Source: Planctomycetota bacterium (lineage in GTDB: Bacteria > Planctomycetota > GCA-002687715 > DRQF01). Taken from it: a stretch of DNA of 8,631 bases. The DNA is taken from assembly GCA_015485455.1 (NCBI GenBank), contig WFTN01000502.1, positions 1-8,631 of the forward strand. Direction: 5' to 3'. The position numbers and the translations under genes were made by a program. The notes under the pieces were generated by a model. That model was not told the origin of the DNA, made no database searches, and saw only the letters and a program-made list of their open reading frames with translations. This document shows positions 1-6,692 of the stretch, piece by piece (within the stretch, counting starts at the first letter, position 1; each line of letters begins with the position of its first letter).

Positions 1-1
1 C

Positions 2-2620
2 GATGGAGATCTGAAGCGGGTGCGGCCGCAAAATGGGTTAGTAGCAGAAGGAGTCAATTCTTTCTTCCGAGACCGAGAGCAGAACATCTGGATCGCCTCT
101 GGCCGAGGTCTCACCAAGATCATCAGCCAGCGGTTCACCAGCTATGACCATGACCACGGCCTCTTGGACGACGAAGTTTCGGCCATCTCTCAGTTGCCTG
201 ACGGCCGCATTGTCCTTGGACATCAGGGGGGCATCACCCTTCTTGGCCCTCAGGGAACGCAAACCATCCATTTCGATGGCAACGATTCTACCTCTCGCAC
301 AATGGATTTGAAGGTCGATCCCACTGGATCCGTTTGGGCCTGCTGCCATTTCGCTGGACTAGCCCGCATCTCTGAGCCCTCCCAATTGGACTTCATTCAT
401 GCACTGCCAAACATCCGCATCAATTCTGTTGCCTTTGATCCCCAAGGAGAAATCTGGATTGGCGCTGATGATGGTCTCTACAAAGTTGTCGGCAACAAAC
501 TGGAAGCCATCCAACTACCAGTTCCCTCCCATGCCTCGGCCGAGCGCTATGGTGTCAGGCGCTTAGTGACCGGCAAAAGCGGAACCATCTATGCGGCAGT
601 ACCCCGATCCGGGATTCTGGGAATCACCAAAGGGGAGTTTCGAACTTGGCAGACAGCACCGGAATTACTGGACGTCTACTCAGCAATCGAAACGGAAAAA
701 GGTCAAGTCTGGTGCGGCTCGTCCTCAGGCCTTGGACACCTGATAAACAACCGCTTCGAATTATCTCACAATCCAAGAATCAAAGGCCCAGTCTATGCTC
801 TTCTTGAAGACAGGCAGGAGAATCTGTGGATTGGGACGGACCGGGGTGTCTACGTCTGGAATGGAAAACAACTCAGGCGATTTCACAGTGGTAATGGCTT
901 GCTCGGCGCAGAAACGAATCGGGCCGCCCTTTTCGAATCCCGAGAGGGTGACATTTGGATCGGAACGGCCCGAGGGGTTTCTCGATACCGATCCGAGCTC
1001 GACACGCGCGTTCCCGTCAAACCACAGGTCCTGTTGGGAAATATTTCATCCACCGACAGTGAGTTTTCCTTTGCCAGCGCCCGATCTCTACCTCCGGAAT
1101 CGAATGATGTCAGCTTCGCATTCTCAGCGAGCTCTTTCATTGACGAGTCCCAGGTCAAATTTAGAATCAAACTCGAGAACTACGATGACGCTTGGTCAAC
1201 CCCAAAGGTCCTCCCATCGCGAAAAATTCGCTACACAAATTTACCTGCCGGAGAATACCGCATTCACGTCCAGGCGATTGACGCAGAAGGAAACGCCAGT
1301 GACATCGTCGTCTCTCCCACACTGACAATCGAAAGCCACTTCTATCAAGAAACCTGGTTTCTCCAGCTCTGTGTTTTGGCGGTCTTAGGCTTAGGGTGGG
1401 CAGGATTCGCCTTCTGGAACCAGAGGATCTATTCGAATGAGCTCGAGATCCAAGTCCAGAAACGAACAGAAGAACTGCGCAAAGCGGAGAAGACCCACGC
1501 TCAGGTGGCGAGGTTAGAATCCTTAGGAGTCTTAGCCGGAGGGATTGCCCACGACTTTAATAACCTCCTAACCGCAGTGACTGGCTATACGTCTCTCATC
1601 AGTAAGGACAAATTCCTGAGTTCGAATTCAAAACAATTCGTGAAGGAAGTAGAAAACGCCTGTGGGCGAGCTCAAGGCCTGACGAAACAACTCCTCACAT
1701 TTTCTCGAGGTGGTGCCCCAGTCCGCAAGATGACATCGATCACCGACATCATAGAAGAGGCCGCCACTTTTTCACTTCGGGGTTCAAACGTCGAGTGTGA
1801 ATTCGATTTTGAAGAAGGTATTCCAGAGGCCCATGTTGACGCCGACCAATTCCACCAGATAATCAACAACCTGACCATCAATGCTCGCCAGGCCATGCCT
1901 CAAGGTGGGTCAATAAGGTTCCGTGTTCGATCAATCGTCGATGAGAACGACGAACGACATCTTGAAATCCTGGTTACCGACCAAGGCGTAGGAATCCCTG
2001 CGGATGTCGTACCACGGATCTTCGACCCCTACTTCTCCACCAAGTCCGAAGGCAGCGGTCTTGGACTGGCAATCGTACACTCCATTGTTCACAAGCATGG
2101 AGGCAGAATCACAGTCGATTCCACATCGGAACAAGGAACAGTCTTCAAGATCACAATCCCAAGTTCAGCGAGCGAGCCCACTTTAGAACCAACTCAACAG
2201 TCTCATGGGGTTCTCCGTCCCCAGAAAGTACTCGTTTTGGATGATGAAGAATCCATCTGCCGCTTTGTCCAGTATGCCTTGGAATCTCGGGGCTGCGAAG
2301 TCGTCACTGTGAGCGACGGGGAAGATGCCATTCGGGTCTACCGCAGCGCCCTGAACGCCAACAAACGGTTTCGCACGGTGATTGCTGACCTAACCATTCC
2401 TGGGGGTATGGGCGGGGCGCAAGCTGGACGGGAGATCATGAAAATCGATCCCGCAGCCCAAATCATCGTCACAAGCGGGTACGCCAATGAACCCACCCTT
2501 TCGAACTATGCAGTTCAAGGATTCGCCGGAAAGCTCCCCAAACCGTTTTCCTTGACCCAGCTCATTTCTACTTTGAGTTCCGTGCCGGCAAACTCCACAG
2601 AATGCAACAATGAGGCTTGA
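2..2620 (+). CDS. Hybrid sensor histidine kinase with beta-propeller sensor and C-terminal receiver (5' partial)
   Basis: Membrane-bound hybrid two-component kinase. The frame is open to the left edge and the propeller sequence already runs through it, so the GTG at 20 is only an internal codon; residues below are counted from it. Two-component propeller repeats of the form xxWIGxxxGL occur near residues 22, 104, 144, 229, 268 and 311. A Y_Y_Y domain follows (about 363-435), then one membrane helix (about 447-468) and a short coiled coil. HisKA carries the phospho-acceptor His511 in GGIAHDFNN. HATPase_c shows the N box near 615-626, G1 DQGVGIP (654) and G2 GSGLGLAIV (678). The receiver has Asp741/Asp742, phospho-acceptor Asp790, Thr818 and Lys841, so all catalytic residues are present. 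By family knowledge the propeller and Y_Y_Y part is periplasmic and the kinase cytoplasmic. No DNA-binding output domain is attached, so the receiver probably modulates the kinase or passes phosphate to an unseen partner. The signal sensed is unknown; sugar-related ligands are common for such sensors. It ends in TGA, 11 bases from the convergent operon. Confidence 0.95.
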   Translation, partial: DGDLKRVRPQNGLVAEGVNSFFRDREQNIWIASGRGLTKIISQRFTSYDHDHGLLDDEVSAISQLPDGRIVLGHQGGITLLGPQGTQTIHFDGNDSTSRTMDLKVDPTGSVWACCHFAGLARISEPSQLDFIHALPNIRINSVAFDPQGEIWIGADDGLYKVVGNKLEAIQLPVPSHASAERYGVRRLVTGKSGTIYAAVPRSGILGITKGEFRTWQTAPELLDVYSAIETEKGQVWCGSSSGLGHLINNRFELSHNPRIKGPVYALLEDRQENLWIGTDRGVYVWNGKQLRRFHSGNGLLGAETNRAALFESREGDIWIGTARGVSRYRSELDTRVPVKPQVLLGNISSTDSEFSFASARSLPPESNDVSFAFSASSFIDESQVKFRIKLENYDDAWSTPKVLPSRKIRYTNLPAGEYRIHVQAIDAEGNASDIVVSPTLTIESHFYQETWFLQLCVLAVLGLGWAGFAFWNQRIYSNELEIQVQKRTEELRKAEKTHAQVARLESLGVLAGGIAHDFNNLLTAVTGYTSLISKDKFLSSNSKQFVKEVENACGRAQGLTKQLLTFSRGGAPVRKMTSITDIIEEAATFSLRGSNVECEFDFEEGIPEAHVDADQFHQIINNLTINARQAMPQGGSIRFRVRSIVDENDERHLEILVTDQGVGIPADVVPRIFDPYFSTKSEGSGLGLAIVHSIVHKHGGRITVDSTSEQGTVFKITIPSSASEPTLEPTQQSHGVLRPQKVLVLDDEESICRFVQYALESRGCEVVTVSDGEDAIRVYRSALNANKRFRTVIADLTIPGGMGGAQAGREIMKIDPAAQIIVTSGYANEPTLSNYAVQGFAGKLPKPFSLTQLISTLSSVPANSTECNNEA

Positions 2621-2643
2621 GAAGGTCCGATTCAGCGATCTTC
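2621..2643. terminator. Weak hairpin at the convergent gene ends, possible bidirectional terminator
   Basis: GAAGGTC (2621-2627) can pair with GATCTTC (2637-2643) around a 9-base loop, giving seven base pairs including one G-T. It sits immediately after the kinase stop and overlaps the last codons of the minus-strand selenoprotein gene, the right place for a shared terminator. Neither side has a run of T, so intrinsic termination would be weak, and the pairing may be chance. Confidence 0.25.
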
Positions 2644-3189
2644 CAAGATCACACCAAGTCCGTCAGCAATGCGATTGACGTAGGCGTAGTAGCCTACGAT
2701 CTCAGCGATATTCAAGATATCAAGATCAGAGAATCCCAGTTTGCGAAGGGGTTGAACGTCAGACTCTTTCATCTGGCCCGGAGACAAAGTGAGCTTTTCT
2801 GCATAAGCGAGCATGCCCTTTTGCTTGGCAGAGATCGCGGCGCTTTGCCAGTCACTTTCAATTGCAACGACCAGAGAGTCTTCTCTCAGAAACCGACGCA
2901 GACCGCGCCGATGATGACTGACTCAGTAGTGACATTCATTGAGCTGACTCACGACCAAGGCAATCATTTCACGGTCACCTCCACGAAGGCTGGGGGTCCC
3001 TTTCATCACCGCTTGGTAAAGAGAGAAATGAGCTGAAAGACCAGCTGGATGGAGGGAGTGGACTTCCATGATGGCATCCAATTCACCCGTCTCTGGGTCT
3101 GCAACCGATTGGTAGAGATGGACCAACTCATCGTTTGCTTCAGAAACGTCAATCGTCTCGATCCAAGCTCTTTTCTTGTTTTCTTCCAT
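2632..3189 (-). CDS. AhpD-like peroxidase-related selenoprotein (in-frame UGA read as selenocysteine)
   Basis: Predicted 185-residue protein of the carboxymuconolactone decarboxylase/AhpD superfamily, closest in pattern to the 'peroxidase-related enzyme' group, which is about this long. The frame contains one TGA (2925-2923), proposed to encode Sec89. Around it the full AhpD motif is intact: Glu74-x11-Cys86-x2-Sec89-x3-His93. In AhpD the two cysteines and these Glu/His residues form the proton relay for peroxide reduction, and the second cysteine attacks the peroxide, so Sec takes the attacking position. The same frame continues after the UGA with family-like sequence: HH near 93, WQSAAIS, LAYAEKLT, and the C-terminal hallmark VNRIADGLG. 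The likely start is the ATG at 3189-3187; a TTG at 3195 would add two residues. A weak GCGGA ribosome site precedes the ATG, 11 bases after the upstream gene's stop, so translation may be coupled. No signal peptide: cytoplasmic. Activity should be thiol-dependent peroxide or disulfide reduction; substrate unknown. The alternative, a nonsense-mutated pseudogene, is unlikely given the hairpin and intact downstream half. Confidence 0.9.
2679..2698. repeat. Perfect 7-bp inverted repeat inside the selenoprotein gene
   Basis: CGTAGGC (2679-2685) and GCCTACG (2692-2698) are perfect inverted copies around a 6-base loop. In the minus-strand mRNA they would form a hairpin in the codons for the VGYYAYV segment near the C-terminus. 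It lies about 225 bases beyond the UGA, too far to act as a bacterial SECIS. The protein sequence here is family-like, so codon choice alone may explain it. No role is assigned. Confidence 0.5.
2886..2925 (-). promoter_or_regulatory. Bacterial SECIS element directly following the Sec UGA
   Basis: Read in the mRNA sense, the UGA (2925-2923) is followed by an upper stem CGGCGC (2910-2905) pairing with GCGUCG (2899-2894): six pairs, one of them G-U. It closes the apical loop GGUCU (2904-2900). A further U-G and A-U pair can extend this stem. A lower helix UCAG (2921-2918) with CUGA (2889-2886) forms across an asymmetric internal loop. The first loop G is base 19 after the UGA. Bacterial SECIS elements, bound by the elongation factor SelB, lie within the coding region just after the UGA and need a G at the start of a small apical loop. 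From memory, E. coli fdhF has GGUCU at the same distance from its UGA. The match in structure, loop and spacing is strong evidence for Sec insertion. Confidence 0.88.
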
Positions 3190-3200
3190 GGACAAGTCCG

Positions 3201-6047
3201 CTACTTTTTCCCCAGTTGCCGAAATACACGAATCGGACCAACAGGCTTTCCCGATTTGTCAAAAAGGCAAACATTCAAAGGGCGGCCCTTTTTCAACTTG
3301 ATGGAGCCACGCAACTCTTTTGACGCCTTGCTTGGAATTTTAGAGCCCGTCTCATAACGCATCTTGAGTCCTTGGACCGGGCAGTTCAAAGTGATCGCTG
3401 AACGATCCCGTTTACTGATGATCTGAGGCCAAAGGATATCCAATTCGCCGTAACGAATTTTCCCTGTTCTGGAGGCGATCACTTCAATTCTCAGATAACG
3501 TCCCAATTGCGGAAGGTCGAAAATCGCTTTGCCTGCTTTCTTACCTTCAAGAACGTAAACTTTAGCCTTCTTGGCCAGGCCCGAGGCCTGATTGGACACA
3601 GCAACCTTCACTTCTTTGGGCAAATAGCGTCCACTGAATCGAATGCCAGAAATCAATTCGCGAGAACCAAGGTCAATGGTCACAGTGAATGGAAAACGAT
3701 GAGCGCCTTCACCCATGTCTGGTTGCCATGGAGTTTCAGGATCACCGTCAATTAGAGCCCAAGCCCGACGTATGGCTTCATTCTTGTCCTTGGCTCCATT
3801 CGCTGACATGACTTTCCACCGGTGCTTGGAGAGGCCCAACTCGACACGGGTGATGGCAGCTATTTTCTTTTCTCCTCGATCAAAACCCGCAGAGACCAGG
3901 CCCCCCAACGGCAAAGAAAAAGGACCTTGATAAATCTGCGACTTGACCGTGGGCCTTCTGCCATCTGTGGTGTAGCGTATTCGGTCGGCGAATGGCGAAC
4001 CCTCTATGACCACCAAACCCTGAGCATTTCGCCTAATACGGATTTTCTTAGTGATCGAAGTTTTCTGCTTGAGTTTCAGCCAACCTTTATCTTGATCTGG
4101 AGCACCGGTGATAAAGAGTCCTTTCTGCCGAACACTGAGCAACATCGCCATGGACGGGTTCACCAGTCCTTCCCCTCCCATGTAAGGAGATCCCATATGA
4201 GCCATCGTGTGCCGGAGACCAAATTTGGGTTCCCAAGCTCCACCAAATGACCAGCGCCACGCCTGCATGACTTTTCTAAATGCTTGGGGGTCCGTGGAGA
4301 ATAATCCAACCAGCCCCCAAACATCTCCTGGATTGCCATAGGCATGGCTATTCCGCATGTAGGAATGACGCTCGAGCATGATCTTGGCCAATGCCTTGCG
4401 CATATATCGTTTTTCGCCACGCAACTTCGCCGCCAAGGCGAACAAACCACTGCGAGACCAGAATTCTCCCAAGTCACGGTAAGAAGCATTGTAGCCCATG
4501 GCCCCGTGCCCCTTGTCCTTGGGGTCAGACCAAGAGTGCATCATGTAAGGAAGAAGAGTTTCCCAAATGGTCGATTTGATCCCCGCTTTGCGGGCCAGGG
4601 CTTCGAAGACAATCACGTGAGAGGCGGGAGCCATGAGGGCCTTTTGACCGTAAGGCAGTCCACTGGGTCCGTGGCCAAGGGCAGGCATTCCCCATTTTGA
4701 AGTATGAAAGCCCTTCTCAATCCACTTGAGGGCAGACTCGATCCAGGGGCGAATGCGCTCATCGCCCGTAGCCAAAAGATACTCAGACATGAAAATCCCA
4801 GCATAGGCCGCCGTCCAGAATCCCAGATTGCCGAATGACTCAGGGGTGGCGTATTTCTCCAAGTACCAGTCCGCCACTTGGCGAATCGCTTCATAGTCCT
4901 GTGGATCTCGGCGGCCTAAGAGAGCCAAGCCTGCGAAACAAGTTTGAATCCACTCATTTCCTCCATTGGCCCAATAGCCCTGCTTCTTTCTGGTGCGCCG
5001 CACAAAGTCCATAAGATCGGCATAAAGCTCGGGTGTCACTTGATCGTCGAAAGGGAAGTCCTCAGGCAAGGGCGAACGTTTCACCAATTTCAATGTCAGT
5101 TCTTTGGTTTGCAGTTTGCGTAGAACCGTCAACCTAACCCGAGGGCGTCCACTCTCTAAAGCTGCTTCCGACGCTCTCCCCAGTGCCTGCTCATGACCAT
5201 TCTCAAACCAGTCGAATCCTGGTTTGCAGGAATTGATTGGCAATGGAGCACCGTTGATTTCCAAGATGATATCCCCTGGCAAGAGCCCTGCGACGGCTGC
5301 GGGTGAACCCTTCCTCACAGAGACCACAGGTAAGGGAGCATGCTCGTGAGCTGTTTGAGAAACAAAACCTAAAGTTCCAGAATCAAGCCGATCTGGCCCA
5401 TTCTTGCCATTAGGTTTAGCGAAATTCATAACGGCGGGATCTTGGGGCAAACGCAAGACAAGGACATCATCAACCAAAATTGGGATTTTGCCTTTCGATT
5501 GAATCGAAAGACGCCATTTGCTGTTGCTCAATTTCGCAACAGGTAGGGCAATAAGAGCTCGCTGCCGAAATCCTATTTGATTGACTTTGATTTTTTTCTC
5601 AAAAGCGCGACTGGTCCCGGGCACCTCCAAGCGCAGAACCAAGACGCCGTGGCTCTTTCCAGCCTTGCGAAGGGGACTGAGGGCTCCATCAACGCTGATA
5701 GAATAGACCCATTGCTCTGGATTAAAACCATCCTTGTCAGATTTCTTCGCCGGTGGAGTGGCAAAATGAACGTCGCGGCTTAGCTTCGCAGAAGGCCCCA
5801 ACAAAATGGCGAAATCATTCTTCGTTTGCGTTCCGTCACGTTTGGCCCAGCGCGCATTCCCCTCGACCCGCCATTCTTTCGATTTGAAGGCCTTGCCATC
5901 TTGAGCACGTTTCTTGTTAAAACGAGAGCCTGACAGTTTGATCTGGTCAGCCCCCACGTCCTCCGGGCTTGGCGAAAGGCATAAGAAAGCCAAAACAGAC
6001 AAACACATGAACCAAAAAAGAACGCCTGAGAATACCGAACTCTTCAT
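3201..6047 (-). CDS. Large exported PDZ / helical-toroid / discoidin protein, DUF6288-like
   Basis: A 948-residue secreted protein of unproven function. An N-terminal hydrophobic stretch after Lys2 (about 5-26) looks like a signal peptide; the Cys at 23 lacks a proper lipobox. Domains in order: a beta-rich region (about 35-200); a PDZ domain (about 225-325) with TLGFVS and the typical SPAAVAGLLPGDIILEING pattern; a helical region rich in Trp, His and Gly (about 335-645), resembling the alpha/alpha toroids of terpenoid cyclases and some glycoside hydrolases or lyases, with conserved-looking GHGPSGLPYG (458) and GHGAMGYN (513); a chitobiase C-terminal-like beta domain (about 675-735, RYTTDGRRPT); a discoidin/F5-8C-like domain (about 740-875); and a second short beta module (about 882-945). 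The layout matches what I recall of PVC-group DUF6288 proteins. A glycan-directed role is inferred from the accessory domains; no catalytic residue is identified. The ATG at 6047 has a strong GGAGG site, and the gene lies 3 bases after the GNAT stop. It ends in TAG, 11 bases before the selenoprotein start. Confidence 0.85.
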   Translation of the reverse strand: MKSSVFSGVLFWFMCLSVLAFLCLSPSPEDVGADQIKLSGSRFNKKRAQDGKAFKSKEWRVEGNARWAKRDGTQTKNDFAILLGPSAKLSRDVHFATPPAKKSDKDGFNPEQWVYSISVDGALSPLRKAGKSHGVLVLRLEVPGTSRAFEKKIKVNQIGFRQRALIALPVAKLSNSKWRLSIQSKGKIPILVDDVLVLRLPQDPAVMNFAKPNGKNGPDRLDSGTLGFVSQTAHEHAPLPVVSVRKGSPAAVAGLLPGDIILEINGAPLPINSCKPGFDWFENGHEQALGRASEAALESGRPRVRLTVLRKLQTKELTLKLVKRSPLPEDFPFDDQVTPELYADLMDFVRRTRKKQGYWANGGNEWIQTCFAGLALLGRRDPQDYEAIRQVADWYLEKYATPESFGNLGFWTAAYAGIFMSEYLLATGDERIRPWIESALKWIEKGFHTSKWGMPALGHGPSGLPYGQKALMAPASHVIVFEALARKAGIKSTIWETLLPYMMHSWSDPKDKGHGAMGYNASYRDLGEFWSRSGLFALAAKLRGEKRYMRKALAKIMLERHSYMRNSHAYGNPGDVWGLVGLFSTDPQAFRKVMQAWRWSFGGAWEPKFGLRHTMAHMGSPYMGGEGLVNPSMAMLLSVRQKGLFITGAPDQDKGWLKLKQKTSITKKIRIRRNAQGLVVIEGSPFADRIRYTTDGRRPTVKSQIYQGPFSLPLGGLVSAGFDRGEKKIAAITRVELGLSKHRWKVMSANGAKDKNEAIRRAWALIDGDPETPWQPDMGEGAHRFPFTVTIDLGSRELISGIRFSGRYLPKEVKVAVSNQASGLAKKAKVYVLEGKKAGKAIFDLPQLGRYLRIEVIASRTGKIRYGELDILWPQIISKRDRSAITLNCPVQGLKMRYETGSKIPSKASKELRGSIKLKKGRPLNVCLFDKSGKPVGPIRVFRQLGKK

Positions 6048-6050
6048 AAA

Positions 6051-6536
6051 TCAATCCTCCTGCGCCAGTCGTTCCAGATCAGCCCCTTCGAGCCGAAACA
6101 CGGACCAACCGTCCATTTGCTTGGCTCCTAGTGACTGATAAAATTGAATCGAGGGTTCATTCCAATCAAGACAAGCCCATTCGAAACGGGCGCAGTTTCT
6201 TTCCTTGGCAACCCCAGCCAAGGCCCTCATCAAAGACAATCCCAGGCCCTGGCCTCGATACTCGAGCTTGACAAAGAGATCTTCCAAATAAAGACCAGGG
6301 CGGCCACGCCAAGTCGAATAGGTATGAAAAAAGAGTGCCATCCCCACCACAGCACCCTTGACCTCAACCAAAATGCACTCGATCTTCACCGCCGAATTTC
6401 CTGCCAAATCACTGGCAACAGACTCAACCGTAGCCTCTACGGCATCCGGCTCTTTTTCGTAGTCCGCCAAATCTTGGATCAGTCCAAGTATGGCCTCAGC
6501 GTCATTCTCAGTTGCCATCCTCAAAGTATGAGTCAT
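6051..6536 (-). CDS. GNAT N-acetyltransferase, spermidine/spermine (diamine) acetyltransferase type
   Basis: A 161-residue cytoplasmic acetyl-CoA-dependent acetyltransferase, the usual length for single-domain GNAT enzymes. The order of conserved blocks matches the SSAT-like branch: LRMATENDAEAIL at the N-terminus, TYSTWRGRPGLYLEDLFV (73-89), the acetyl-CoA pyrophosphate loop RGQGLG (94-99), and LDWNEPSIQFYQSLGA (123-138). Glu85 and Tyr133 stand where human SSAT has its catalytic Glu92 and Tyr140. Family members acetylate polyamines, but bacterial relatives also act on thialysine, other small amines or amino acids, so the substrate is open. The start at 6536 is preferred over the internal ATG six codons in, because family proteins begin with a strand aligned to the first residues. 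The ribosome site is weak (GAG about eight bases upstream). It is the first gene of the three-gene minus-strand operon, so the promoter must lie in 6537-6692. Confidence 0.93.
   Translation of the reverse strand: MTHTLRMATENDAEAILGLIQDLADYEKEPDAVEATVESVASDLAGNSAVKIECILVEVKGAVVGMALFFHTYSTWRGRPGLYLEDLFVKLEYRGQGLGLSLMRALAGVAKERNCARFEWACLDWNEPSIQFYQSLGAKQMDGWSVFRLEGADLERLAQED
6056..6060 (-). promoter_or_regulatory. Strong Shine-Dalgarno GGAGG embedded in the end of the GNAT gene
   Basis: In the mRNA sense GGAGG is followed by eight bases and then the ATG at 6047. It forms part of the final codons of the acetyltransferase gene, just before its TGA (6053-6051). This fixes the start of the large exported protein and implies translational coupling, since ribosomes ending the GNAT gene stop on top of this site. 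Confidence 0.85.
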
Positions 6537-6634
6537 CGTTGTCTCGGTTCCATTCTTACATTTCGCTTTGCGCTGTTTTCCAAGCCACCTTAATGGTCCC
6601 AGTAGGTGTCAAAAATGATACTCTTTTTCTGCTG

Positions 6635-6652
6635 CAAGAGGGTCCACTCTTG
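6635..6652. repeat. Inverted repeat CAAGAG-6-CTCTTG, candidate operator or hairpin
   Basis: CAAGAG (6635-6640) and CTCTTG (6647-6652) are perfect inverted copies with a 6-base spacer, centred about 50 bases before the lipoprotein ATG. Related CTCTT or GAAGAGTG words flank it on both sides (near 6621 and 6661). It could be a regulator site or a 5' leader hairpin. Six base pairs is short enough to be chance. Confidence 0.35.
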
Positions 6653-6682
6653 GCATTATTGAAGAGTGAAATCCCCAACCCT

Positions 6683-6687
6683 GAGGA
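6683..6687 (+). promoter_or_regulatory. Shine-Dalgarno GAGGA of the lipoprotein gene
   Basis: GAGGA stands five bases before the ATG at 6693. It supports this start, as does the lipoprotein signal peptide that begins there. Confidence 0.75.
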
Positions 6688-6692
6688 ACTCC

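Larger units (their letters stand above)
6537..6692. other. Divergent intergenic region with promoters for both directions
   Basis: This 156-base gap separates the minus-strand operon from the plus-strand lipoprotein gene and must hold at least the operon promoter. A perfect TTGACA on the minus strand (6612-6607) has no acceptable -10 box at 16-18 bases. A weaker pair, TTGGAA and TGTAAG 17 bases apart on the minus strand, lies closer to the gene. On the plus strand CATTAT (6654-6659) could be a -10 but lacks a good -35. None is convincing. The region also contains an inverted repeat at 6635-6652. Confidence 0.6.

Noticed and set aside
2923..2925. TGA as a plain nonsense mutation (pseudogene)
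   Set aside because: The downstream half keeps the frame and all family motifs, the stop falls exactly on the catalytic cysteine, and a SECIS-type hairpin follows. A random nonsense mutation would not explain these together.
2617..3036. Plus-strand ORF of 139 codons just after the kinase gene
   Set aside because: It lies antisense to the AhpD-like gene, whose minus-strand translation matches a known family throughout. It has no recognisable domain and only a TTG start overlapping the kinase stop.
3822..4250. Plus-strand ORFs and other long frames opposite the large exported protein
   Set aside because: They are out-of-frame shadows of the 948-residue gene, with no domain, no ribosome site and implausible composition.
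2618..6053. Whole-genome reassignment of UGA to Trp or Gly
   Set aside because: The kinase (2618-2620) and the GNAT gene (6053-6051) both end naturally with TGA at family-typical lengths, and no other gene in the window has an internal TGA.
6607..6612. Perfect TTGACA on the minus strand as a sigma-70 promoter
   Set aside because: No -10-like hexamer lies 16-18 bases downstream; the bases there read GGTGGC.
6651..6664. Sigma-54 promoter starting with TGGCAT on the plus strand
   Set aside because: The -12 GC element is missing at the required distance.
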